Shown here piece after piece: positions 6,351 through 13,242 of a stretch of 15,965 nt of DNA (its first letter is position 1; every line of letters starts with the position of its first letter). The notes beneath the pieces are model-generated. The model was given only the letters and a program-made list of their open reading frames with translations, was not told the origin of the DNA and did not search any database. Source of the DNA: CAZJYI01 sp964550025 (lineage in GTDB: Bacteria > Verrucomicrobiota > Kiritimatiellia > UBA8416 > CAYOBW01); NCBI GenBank assembly GCA_964550025.1, contig CAZJYI010000217.1, forward strand, positions 1 through 15,965, read 5' to 3'. A program made the translations under genes and the position numbers.

Positions 6351-7772
6351 ATGGATCAGGATGTATTCTGGGGAAGAGAGGCGGAGGTCGGGCTGCTACG
6401 CGATTGGGCACGACAAGGCTCGCAGTTGACCGTCGTCTATGGACGCCGTCGCGTCGGCAAGACACGGCTGCTTGAGATGGCATTCAGCGATGCTCGCTAT
6501 CTGCGCGTGGAAGGGCTGGAGGGACTGGGGCAGCGCGATCAGAAGCTCGTTTTCTGCCGGGCTGTCGCGCGCCACTTTGATGAGCCGGCCTTTCTACGGC
6601 GGCGGGACGAGGACTGGCTGGATCTGCTCGAAGGGCTTTCGTCACGGCTTGGGCGTAGTCCCGCAGTAGTCATACTGGACGAGTTCCCTTGGCTTGCGGG
6701 GGGCCGCCGCACGCTGGTAAGCAAGCTCAAGCATGTATGGGACAATCACTTCGCCAAGGACAACTGCGTGCACCTGGTGCTCTGCGGGTCGGTTTCATCC
6801 TTCATGGTCAAGAAGGTGCTTCGATCGAAGGCGCTGTTCGGGCGGGTGGAATGCGAACTGCATCTGCGCCCCCTGCCTCTGCCTGCTGTCGTACCGGACC
6901 TCTGCCGCCGCCGCCCCCTCATAGACATCGCTGAAATCTACATGCTCGTGGGTGGTGTTCCGCAGTACCTGCGGCTGTTCGACTACCGGAAGTCTCCGCG
7001 CCTGAATCTGCACGAACGCTTCTTCACGGACAACGCGTACTTCGTCAACGAATTCGAAAGGCTCTTCGCCAGCCACTTTGGCAGCACTCCGCACTACCGT
7101 TCGATCCTGGAACACCTCGCCAGGCACGGCCCTTCGGACCGCGATACGCTGGTCCGGGCGTGCAATCTGGGCTCAGGGGGGCGTGTCAGTCAATACCTGG
7201 AGAATCTCATCATGGCTGACTTCGTCACGAAATACGGCCCGGTCGACAGGCCGTCCGCCGGTCGCAATGCGCGCTATCGCATTTCGGACCCCTACCTGGA
7301 CTTCTACTTGCGGTTCATTCGCCCCAACTTGAATGCTATCCGGAGTCCGGGTGGCCGCGACATCGTGGGGGCGTGCCTGCCGCAGAAGCGCTACTACCCC
7401 TGGCGCGGACAGGCTTTCGAGCGCTTGTGTCATGAACACCGGCAGTTGATCGCCGAGCGTCTGGGTTTCGGAGCCGTGGCCTACCAGGCGGGTCCCTGGT
7501 TCCGACAGGGCGAGCTCGGGTTTCAGATCGACCTTGTCTTCCTGCGGGCCGATCGCGTCATGACGATCTGCGGGATGAAGTTCCCCGATGCCGCCAAGCG
7601 CGTCGGCAAAGGCGTCATCAGCGAGATGCAACGCAAGATCTCCCGTTTGCCGAATCCCCGCGGCCTGGCGGTAGACCCGGTGCTGATCACGGTGTCGGAA
7701 CCGACACGCGACCTGGTGAATGAAGGGTACTTCAGTCGCATCCTCACGCTGCACGAGCTGTTCGGCGCCTGA
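6351..7772 (+). CDS. Archaeal-type AAA ATPase with C-terminal DUF234/PD-(D/E)XK-like domain
   Basis: This 473-residue protein has the standard layout of the archaeal-type ATPase (ATPase_2)/DUF234 family. An N-terminal FWGREAEVGLL box is followed by Walker A GRRRVGKT at residues 31-38, Walker B VVILDEF with D110-E111, a lid and winged-helix middle, then the C-terminal DUF234 domain (LDFYLRFIRPN onward). The tail contains the nuclease-like IDLVF (D394) and GMK (K410), where the family usually has ExK, so the acidic residue appears replaced by G408. ATG 6351 is preferred over the longer frame from 6288 because AGGAGG lies at 6341-6346. Family members are frequent, patchily distributed and of unclear function (proposed roles include mobile or defence-linked ATPases). 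Here it is the only cargo between duplicated typA ends. Confidence 0.85.
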   Translation: MDQDVFWGREAEVGLLRDWARQGSQLTVVYGRRRVGKTRLLEMAFSDARYLRVEGLEGLGQRDQKLVFCRAVARHFDEPAFLRRRDEDWLDLLEGLSSRLGRSPAVVILDEFPWLAGGRRTLVSKLKHVWDNHFAKDNCVHLVLCGSVSSFMVKKVLRSKALFGRVECELHLRPLPLPAVVPDLCRRRPLIDIAEIYMLVGGVPQYLRLFDYRKSPRLNLHERFFTDNAYFVNEFERLFASHFGSTPHYRSILEHLARHGPSDRDTLVRACNLGSGGRVSQYLENLIMADFVTKYGPVDRPSAGRNARYRISDPYLDFYLRFIRPNLNAIRSPGGRDIVGACLPQKRYYPWRGQAFERLCHEHRQLIAERLGFGAVAYQAGPWFRQGELGFQIDLVFLRADRVMTICGMKFPDAAKRVGKGVISEMQRKISRLPNPRGLAVDPVLITVSEPTRDLVNEGYFSRILTLHELFGA

Positions 7773-7784
7773 TGAGCAGGCACC
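7764..7784. terminator. Hairpin between convergent ATPase and typA genes
   Basis: GGCGCCTG (7764-7771) and CAGGCACC (7777-7784) pair at 7 of 8 positions around a 5-nt loop, placed exactly between the two convergent stop codons. It could end transcription from both sides, although neither strand has a clear T-run. The hairpin straddles the insertion junction at 7778/7779, so it exists only because of the present arrangement. Confidence 0.35.
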
Positions 7785-8004
7785 CGTCCGCTCACCCGAT
7801 CTCTTTCAGGTTGGTGGTGATTTTGCGCAGGCGGATGTTCTTGGGAGTGACCTCGACGAGCTCGTCTTCGTTGATGTAGGTAATGCAGTCTTCGAGGGTC
7901 ATTTCAGTGACCGGGGTCAGGATGACGTTGTCGTCGGACCCGGCCGAGCGGATATTGGTGAGCTGTTTGCCTTTGGCGGGGTTGACGACGAGATCGTTGT
8001 CGCG
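7779..8004 (-). repeat. Right copy of the 226-bp perfect direct repeat
   Basis: This is the copy that belongs to the intact typA gene: codons 529-598 and stop, plus 13 bp downstream. It is identical to 5849-6074 with no substitutions, including in the 13 non-coding bases and at silent positions. That implies a very recent event, ongoing gene conversion, or an artefact. Confidence 0.97.
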
Positions 8005-9588
8005 CGCATGCTCACCGACGATCTGCCCGCGATACACCGGGATGCCGGGAGTAAGGAAGAGCCGGCCGCGGCGCTGCAGATTGAAGAGGGCGTAGGCGAC
8101 GGTGGTACAGGTGTCCATGGAGACCAGGACGCCGTTCTTGCGGTTGCGCATCGGGCCGGCATGGCGGTCGTATTCCATGAACACGTAGGAGAGCTGCCCC
8201 ATTCCCTTCGTGTCGCTCAGGAACTCGGACCGAAAACCGAGCAGACCCCGCGTAGGGATCTTGTAGCGAATGCGCGTGAGCCCCTTCTCACTGGTCATCT
8301 CCAATAGCTGGCCCCGGCGCACGTTGAGCTTTTGGATGACGGTACCGGAGTATTCGTCGGGAACATCGACGGCGGCCAGCTCGTAGGGTTCGAGCGCTCT
8401 GCCGCCTTCGTGCCGCAGAATCACCCTGGGACAGGAGACCTGGAACTCGTAGCCTTCGCGGCGCATCTTCTCTATGAGGATCGAGATATGCAGTTCCCCG
8501 CGACCGGAGACCTTGTAGCCGTGGCCGTCGGGGTTATCCTCCACGTGCAGCGCCACGTCACTGAGGGTCTCCCGCTGGAGGCGTTCCGCCAGATGCGTCG
8601 CCGTGACGAACTGCCCCTCCCGGCCCGCGAAGGGCGACGTGTTGGCGAGGAACACCATGCTGACCGTGGGCGGGTCGACCTCGAAGGCGTCGAGCGGTTG
8701 CGGACATTCGGGACAGGTGTAGGTGTCGCCCACTGTCACATCATCAACGCCGGCGACGGCAACGATGTCTCCCACGGCGGCCCGGTCCGTCTCTACTTTG
8801 TCGTTCCCTTCGAAGCGGTAGAGCTTGGTGATGCGGGAAGGAACAAGCTCACCCTCGCGGTTCGCCACCGCAACCGGCATATTGATCTCCACCTGCCCGC
8901 CGGTAATCTTGCCGATGCCGAGACGTCCCAGAAAGGGCGTGTAGTCGATCGAGCTGACCTGGAGTTGCAGGGGGGCGGCGGGGTCGCCCTTGGGATGTGG
9001 TATGTGCGTGAGCAGGGCGTCGAGCAGCGGCTTCATGTCCGTGCCCTGGGCATCGGCATCCGGTGACGCATGGCCGTCCCTGGAGGAGGCGTAGAGCGCG
9101 CGAAAATCGAGAATGTCGTCAGGCGCATCGAGCTCCGCAAACAGGTCGAATACCTGGTCAACGGCCCAGTGCGGACGCGCGGCGGGTTTGTCGACCTTGT
9201 TGATCACAACGATGATCGGCAGGTGGAGGGCAAGGGCCTTCTTCAAAACGAAGTAGGTTTGCGGCATCGGGCCTTCCTGCGCATCGACCAGCAGCAGTGC
9301 TCCATCGGCCATGCGCAGGACCCGTTCGACCTGGCCGCCGAAGTCGGCGTGCCCGGGGGTGTCGATGATGTTGATTCGATGGCCCTTGTAGTCGAAGGCG
9401 CCGTTCTTGGACGTGATCGTGATCCCGCGTTCACGCTCGAGGTCCATGGAATCCATGAGCCGCTCGTTCACCTGCTGGCCGGCGCGGAAGAGACCGCTCT
9501 GCTTGAACAACTCGTCCACAAGCGTGGTCTTGCCATGGTCGACGTGAGCGATGATTGCCACGTTTCTGATCTTGCCGTGATTGGACAT
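7792..9588 (-). CDS. typA: TypA/BipA ribosome-associated translational GTPase
   Basis: This 598-residue protein has the usual length for TypA/BipA, a translational GTPase related to EF-G and LepA that binds the ribosome and acts in stress, cold adaptation and ribosome assembly. The GTPase motifs are all present: G1 AHVDHGKT at 14-21, G2 RGITI at 54-58, G3 DTPGHADF at 76-83, G4 NKVD at 130-133 and a G5-like YASS at 166-169. Beta-barrel and EF-G-like domains follow, then the TypA-specific C-terminus (TRGLLGFRSEFLSDTKGMG; LTPVTEMTLEDCITYINEDELVEVTPKNIRLRK). Its start at ATG 9588 has no strong Shine-Dalgarno. Its 3' end is duplicated at 5849-6074, but the gene itself is intact. Confidence 0.97.
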   Translation of the reverse strand: MSNHGKIRNVAIIAHVDHGKTTLVDELFKQSGLFRAGQQVNERLMDSMDLERERGITITSKNGAFDYKGHRINIIDTPGHADFGGQVERVLRMADGALLLVDAQEGPMPQTYFVLKKALALHLPIIVVINKVDKPAARPHWAVDQVFDLFAELDAPDDILDFRALYASSRDGHASPDADAQGTDMKPLLDALLTHIPHPKGDPAAPLQLQVSSIDYTPFLGRLGIGKITGGQVEINMPVAVANREGELVPSRITKLYRFEGNDKVETDRAAVGDIVAVAGVDDVTVGDTYTCPECPQPLDAFEVDPPTVSMVFLANTSPFAGREGQFVTATHLAERLQRETLSDVALHVEDNPDGHGYKVSGRGELHISILIEKMRREGYEFQVSCPRVILRHEGGRALEPYELAAVDVPDEYSGTVIQKLNVRRGQLLEMTSEKGLTRIRYKIPTRGLLGFRSEFLSDTKGMGQLSYVFMEYDRHAGPMRNRKNGVLVSMDTCTTVAYALFNLQRRGRLFLTPGIPVYRGQIVGEHARDNDLVVNPAKGKQLTNIRSAGSDDNVILTPVTEMTLEDCITYINEDELVEVTPKNIRLRKITTNLKEIG

Positions 9589-9631
9589 AAGGGTGCGCCG
9601 GTTGCTCTTTCTCTGTTACAAAAAGGCGCGT

Positions 9632-9660
9632 TGTCTACCAGATAGCCCGGTGATTGACAA
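9632..9660 (-). promoter_or_regulatory. Candidate promoter for typA
   Basis: On the - strand TTGTCA (9660-9655) is followed after 17 bp by TAGACA (9637-9632), about 45 bp upstream of the typA start. The -35 match is good (5/6), the -10 match weak (3/6). typA probably needs its own promoter because a structured element and terminator-like hairpins separate it from the HEAT gene. Confidence 0.3.
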
Positions 9661-9697
9661 GGTAAAGTCTGGCGCAATCTGGGCAATCCCGGTGAGA

Positions 9698-9841
9698 GCA
9701 TGGTCTTCTTTTGGCCTTTTCATGGAGACGGACGGCGTGGAAGCCGTCCCTCCAAGTGCACAGAACAGACGATTCTCCCTTCCTGGAGGGTCGGGTTACA
9801 CCCCGACCGCGTGACAGGATTGCCAAGGGGGAAGACCATGC
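9698..9841. repeat. MITE-like structured intergenic element with terminal inverted repeats
   Basis: An 11-bp perfect terminal inverted repeat (GCATGGTCTTC at 9698-9708, GAAGACCATGC at 9831-9841) encloses two internal hairpins: GGACGGC/GCCGTCC (9730-9736, 9743-9749) and GGTCGGG/CCCGACC (9789-9795, 9802-9808). CCTCCA (9749-9754) and TGGAGG (9784-9789) can also pair. The terminal stem can extend inward through TTGGC/GCCAA with G-T pairs and a 2-nt bulge. Flanks CGGTGAGA (9690-9697) and CGGTGGAA (9842-9849) match at 6 of 8 positions, as an eroded target duplication would. There is no coding sequence. The structure is seen directly; mobility is inferred. Confidence 0.55.
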
Positions 9842-9859
9842 CGGTGGAAGGCGCCGGCA
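9839..9859 (-). terminator. Hairpin just downstream of the HEAT-repeat gene
   Basis: TGCCGG (9839-9844) and CCGGCA (9854-9859) form a 6-bp stem with a 9-nt loop, 5 bp beyond the HEAT gene's stop. On the transcribed strand it is followed by TGGTCTTCCCCC, which is pyrimidine-rich but not a T-run. It could be a weak terminator. It overlaps the right end of the MITE-like element by 3 bp. Confidence 0.3.
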
Positions 9860-9864
9860 CAACG

Positions 9865-11799
9865 CTATTTGATCTGCCCGAAAAGCGCCGTGGCCTGTTT
9901 CTTGAGCCTGCGGTTCTTGGAGCCTTTCATGATTTGCTGCACAGCCTGACGGCGCAGGTCTTTCGGGATACCGTCCGCACTCTCTGCCACGAGCTGGAAG
10001 ATAGCGGCGAACGCCTCTTCCTTGCGGTTGGAGTTCGTGTGCCGCATAAGGCTCTTCAGCGCGTCCTCGGTTCTGATGGTGCCCAGCAGTGCCAGGGCCT
10101 TCCCCTCTTCAGGGGTACCCGCGGCCAGTTTCATGATCTCCTCGGCCGCCGTGAACTTGTCCGCGGGAGACATCTTCGTCGATGTCCGCACATACTCGGC
10201 ATAGCCGCGGAGTGCCAGGACTTCATGCAGCCGCTTCTTGCCGTCCTTCGCCATCTTGAGCAGCGGTTCGCCGGCGCCCGGGTCATCCGGCCACACGTTG
10301 GGCCAAGTCGAAAGGGTGCGAACGGCCTGGTCGGATACGCCTTCATCTCTGTCGTCGATGGCCGCGACGAGCGCGGCCAGGGCCTCGGTGCCGCCGGCGG
10401 ACGCCAGGCAGCGCAAGGCTTCTCTGCGGATGTCGCTCCTCTCATTCCGCAGCAGAGGCTTTAGGGCCGGCAGCGACCTGGCTCCGTTTCGCGAGGAGAT
10501 GGTCCTGAGCGCTTTGATCAATGCGGCGTCGGGCCCCTTCTTCTCCACCAGTCCCACCAGCTCGCGGATGTGCTCCTCCGACCCGAGCTTCGCCAGCGTC
10601 GAGGCGGCCGCGTCTGCCACGGACTCGTCCTGGTGGTGCACGTACCGGGCGGCAAAGGGAAGGCCCTCTTTGATCTCCCGGTAGTCAACGATCTTCAACA
10701 GGGCACAGCACTGCGCCGGCGATGCGTTCTTCAGTTCGCTGACAATGCTCTCCTCAACACCGTCGCAGCGCATGACAACCAGGCTGGTCATTGCCGCCTC
10801 CGCCAGCTCGGTCTCCATCCCGCCAACGTGTTCCGCCAGCAGCGGCACACAAGAGGCGTCGCCGATTTTTGCCATGCTGGACAGGATCGCCCGCTGTCCT
10901 TCCTTGCTGATGCTCTTCGAGAGGCTGATCAGTATGGGCAATGCCTGAGAATTGCCGGAATAGGCCAGGGCGACCAGAGCGGTCTCCTGCCGCGAAGGCG
11001 GAAGGGTTTTGAGTATCGCCACCATTTTGTCATCGATCTTCAGGTCGGGTATCTGCCGCAGGAGGCAAAGCGCGACCTGAAACATGTGCCTGTCTTCTGC
11101 CGCCAGGAGCCCGGGGATCATTGCATGACCGGCTTCGCCTCGAGCGAGGACGCCGCCCCGCGTCGCCTCGAAGATTCGCAGCTTGGGGACCTCCGCCGCG
11201 GCGACGGCGTCGTACAGGGACACGGCTTTGCTGCCGTCGCCGCCTTTCATGCAGTTCTCCGCGCAGACGTTACAGGCGTAGGCCGCGGCGGACCTGAGCT
11301 CCATGTTGTCATGCTTCAAGAGTTTGACCAACGCATCGGAGGCTTCGTCGCCGCCGATGCGTCCCAGGGCCGCCATGGCTGCGCGGGCCACCTCCGGATC
11401 GGTGTCGGCGGTCTTCGCGATCAGCAACTGTGTCGCCTCCGCGTCACGTCGGACGCCAATGGAGTTGATTACGCCGACTAGCAGCCGGCTTTTCAGGTTG
11501 GAAGCGGCAGCGTCACGCAGTGCTTTGTCGCAGGCGGGATCGGGGATCGCCTCCAGGGCAATTAGCGCCCAGGACGCCAGATGTTCATCCTTCAAGAGCG
11601 GCACCAGGGCCGGAACGGCGCCTTTACCGCCCCAGACGGCCAGCTTCTTGCAGGCAATGGCCTTCTCGGCTTTGGGCGCGTTGGACTTCAAGACGCCGAT
11701 GAACTCGGCCTCACTCGGCGCCGCGTGGACCAGCGCAATGGGAAAGAGAATACCTGCCGTGAGCAGGACTGTCAGGGCTGAATGTGCTTTCTGTCTCAT
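9865..11799 (-). CDS. Exported HEAT-repeat protein (module 1)
   Basis: This 644-residue protein has an N-terminal Sec signal peptide (~1-27, LTVLLTAGILFPIALVHAA), and nearly all the rest is helical HEAT-like repeats, e.g. SWALIALEAIPDP, VARAAMAALGRIGG, VADAAASTLAKLG and DIRREALRCLASAGG. Such solenoids bind proteins or other ligands, and no catalytic motif is seen. GGAGG at 11809-11813 is a good ribosome binding site. It starts 33 bp after the Gfo/Idh gene and is probably co-transcribed with it. It is paralogous to the protein at 13243-15213: both share the block LKS/G..LxGxINSIGxRxDAEA, the same length, and an ALxGxI(K/R) ending. The partner or substrate is unknown. Confidence 0.88.
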   Translation of the reverse strand: MRQKAHSALTVLLTAGILFPIALVHAAPSEAEFIGVLKSNAPKAEKAIACKKLAVWGGKGAVPALVPLLKDEHLASWALIALEAIPDPACDKALRDAAASNLKSRLLVGVINSIGVRRDAEATQLLIAKTADTDPEVARAAMAALGRIGGDEASDALVKLLKHDNMELRSAAAYACNVCAENCMKGGDGSKAVSLYDAVAAAEVPKLRIFEATRGGVLARGEAGHAMIPGLLAAEDRHMFQVALCLLRQIPDLKIDDKMVAILKTLPPSRQETALVALAYSGNSQALPILISLSKSISKEGQRAILSSMAKIGDASCVPLLAEHVGGMETELAEAAMTSLVVMRCDGVEESIVSELKNASPAQCCALLKIVDYREIKEGLPFAARYVHHQDESVADAAASTLAKLGSEEHIRELVGLVEKKGPDAALIKALRTISSRNGARSLPALKPLLRNERSDIRREALRCLASAGGTEALAALVAAIDDRDEGVSDQAVRTLSTWPNVWPDDPGAGEPLLKMAKDGKKRLHEVLALRGYAEYVRTSTKMSPADKFTAAEEIMKLAAGTPEEGKALALLGTIRTEDALKSLMRHTNSNRKEEAFAAIFQLVAESADGIPKDLRRQAVQQIMKGSKNRRLKKQATALFGQIK

Positions 11800-11832
11800 C
11801 GTAAATGGCCTCCTATACGGTATGGACCGATC

Positions 11833-13125
11833 CTATACTCTCCAGGGCGCGCGACGGGCTTCCGAACGGAAGCGGTTGGCTTCCTCGTCGCCGGGGAACT
11901 CGTGTTTGACCGGGTCGTACGTGAGTTTTCGTTCCAGGAACAGCGCCGTGCACGTGTTGGCACACGCGATGTGTGAGTTACAGGCGACGAACTGATTCGC
12001 GTTCGGCAGGCCGCGGGTTTTTACGCAGTTGAAGAAGTTCCGCACGTGGTTGGAGGGGTTCGTGCCGCGAATCCCTCGGCGGCGGTCGGCGATCAGATCG
12101 GGAGAGCTGGCCTGAATCACACTGCTGTCGCCCGTCGCCACCCATCCCTTTTCGCCTACGAATCGAACCGGGCAAGTGCCGAGGGCCGCGTCCCAGCCGG
12201 TGGCGCGAACGATCATCTTCACGCCGTTCGCGTAGACGGCCGTGCACGTCCCGTCCTGGGCGCGCGGGTAGTACTCGACCGGAACGGTATCATCGGCACT
12301 ATTGGCTCGCTGACACTGGTCCACCGAGTGTGAGCCCCACTCCATGACGCCGTACCCCAACATCCCACCGCCTTTCTCGAACTGGCTGCCGCGGAGGTAG
12401 CCGGCGTTGAATGGGCGCCAGGCCGCGGGCCCCAGGTAGAGGTGCCAGTCGAACTGCGGATCGTCCGGCATGGGCTGTTCCTGTTGCCAACCCGTCATGC
12501 CCGTCCGGCCCCAGGAGCCGCTGGGACGGTAGTGCAGCTCGGTCAGCTTCCCGAGACGCCCGGTCTGGGCCACCATCGCGCAGAAATTGAAGTGCGCGAT
12601 GCTGCGCCGCTGCGTGCCCGCCTGGAAGACGCGGCCCGACCGCTCGAAGACCTCCGCCAGCTCCAGACTCTCAACAATGTTCTTGGTGCACGGCTTCTCG
12701 CAGTACACGTCCTTTCCGGACTGTGCCGCCATCATCGACAACGTCCCGTGCCAGTTGGGACCCGTGGCAATGAGCACCGCGTCAATGTCCGTCCGAGCCA
12801 GCAACTTACGGAAGTCCTTGTAGGTCGCGCATTCACTGTTGCCGTTCCTCTGGTCGGCTGCCCTCTTCGCGGCTTTGAGCCGGGCCGTCTTGAGATCGCA
12901 CACCGCCGCGCACTGCACGTCCGGCTGGTCAAGCATCGCCCGGAAACAGGCCGTCCCCCGGCCGCCGATACCGATGGCTCCCAGGATGATCCGTTCGCTT
13001 GGCGCCACCACCCCGTCCTTGCCCAGGGCCGAGGAAGGGATGATGTACGGCATGGCCAGCGTCGCACTCGCCGCCGCACAGCCTTTGGTGATGAATCCTC
13101 GTCTGGTGAAACCCGTCTTCTTCAT
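11833..13125 (-). CDS. Tat-exported Gfo/Idh/MocA-family oxidoreductase (module 1)
   Basis: This 430-residue protein is predicted to be an NAD(P)-dependent oxidoreductase acting on sugars or related compounds. A twin-arginine signal (TRRGFI, Arg8-Arg9, then a hydrophobic stretch to ~34) implies export folded with cofactor. The nucleotide-binding loop GIGGRG is at 52-57. VLIATGPNWHG is near 117-127, and CEKP with the conserved Glu143-Lys144-Pro145 is at 142-145. The C-terminus FPGDEEANRFRSEARRAPWR is the family's Gfo/Idh C-terminal block and matches the oxidoreductase at 15493-15965. GGAGG at 13135-13139 gives a clear ribosome binding site. The actual substrate cannot be inferred. In PVC genomes many such paralogues sit beside hydrolases and HEAT proteins. 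Confidence 0.92.
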   Translation of the reverse strand: MKKTGFTRRGFITKGCAAASATLAMPYIIPSSALGKDGVVAPSERIILGAIGIGGRGTACFRAMLDQPDVQCAAVCDLKTARLKAAKRAADQRNGNSECATYKDFRKLLARTDIDAVLIATGPNWHGTLSMMAAQSGKDVYCEKPCTKNIVESLELAEVFERSGRVFQAGTQRRSIAHFNFCAMVAQTGRLGKLTELHYRPSGSWGRTGMTGWQQEQPMPDDPQFDWHLYLGPAAWRPFNAGYLRGSQFEKGGGMLGYGVMEWGSHSVDQCQRANSADDTVPVEYYPRAQDGTCTAVYANGVKMIVRATGWDAALGTCPVRFVGEKGWVATGDSSVIQASSPDLIADRRRGIRGTNPSNHVRNFFNCVKTRGLPNANQFVACNSHIACANTCTALFLERKLTYDPVKHEFPGDEEANRFRSEARRAPWRV

Positions 13126-13200
13126 TGCTGCCCCCTCCTGGGCGGTCGTCGTTTGGATGCAGGACCATACGCGAACCCCGGCACCGGGTCAATAATCGGG

Positions 13201-13223
13201 GCGGCAGGGGTCGAATCTGCCGC
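13201..13223 (-). terminator. Terminator-like hairpin between the two modules
   Basis: GCGGCAG (13201-13207) and CTGCCGC (13217-13223) form a perfect 7-bp stem with a 9-nt loop, 20 bp downstream of the HEAT module 2 stop. On the transcribed strand it is followed by CCCGATTATTGACC, which is only mildly T-rich. It may terminate or attenuate transcription before the next Gfo/Idh gene, whose start is ~75 bp further on. Confidence 0.4.
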
Positions 13224-13242
13224 GAAGCCGTTGTGGCATGGA

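Larger units (their letters stand above)
6075..7778 (+). mobile_element. Inserted segment between two copies of the typA 3' end, carrying one ATPase gene
   Basis: This 1704-bp segment sits between perfect 226-bp direct repeats, so one repeat plus the segment makes a 1930-bp unit. Cargo is a single ATPase gene on the + strand, convergent with typA. Near the left junction there is GGGGTCACACCC (6084-6095) followed by a palindromic dispersed repeat. There is no recognisable transposase, integrase or resolvase. The layout fits a single-crossover integration of a small circle bearing a typA 3' fragment, or an element that inserts at a conserved gene end and restores it. A tandem duplication or an assembly error is also possible. 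Confidence 0.45.

Noticed and set aside
7720..9645. Long + strand open frames opposite typA
   Set aside because: They mirror the typA codons on the other strand; the DLDELVFVDVG-type sequence recurs at 5849-6074 only because the DNA is duplicated.
10570..11481. 303-residue + strand frame opposite the HEAT gene
   Set aside because: Shadow of a gene with a good ribosome binding site, signal peptide and repeats; no independent evidence for this frame.
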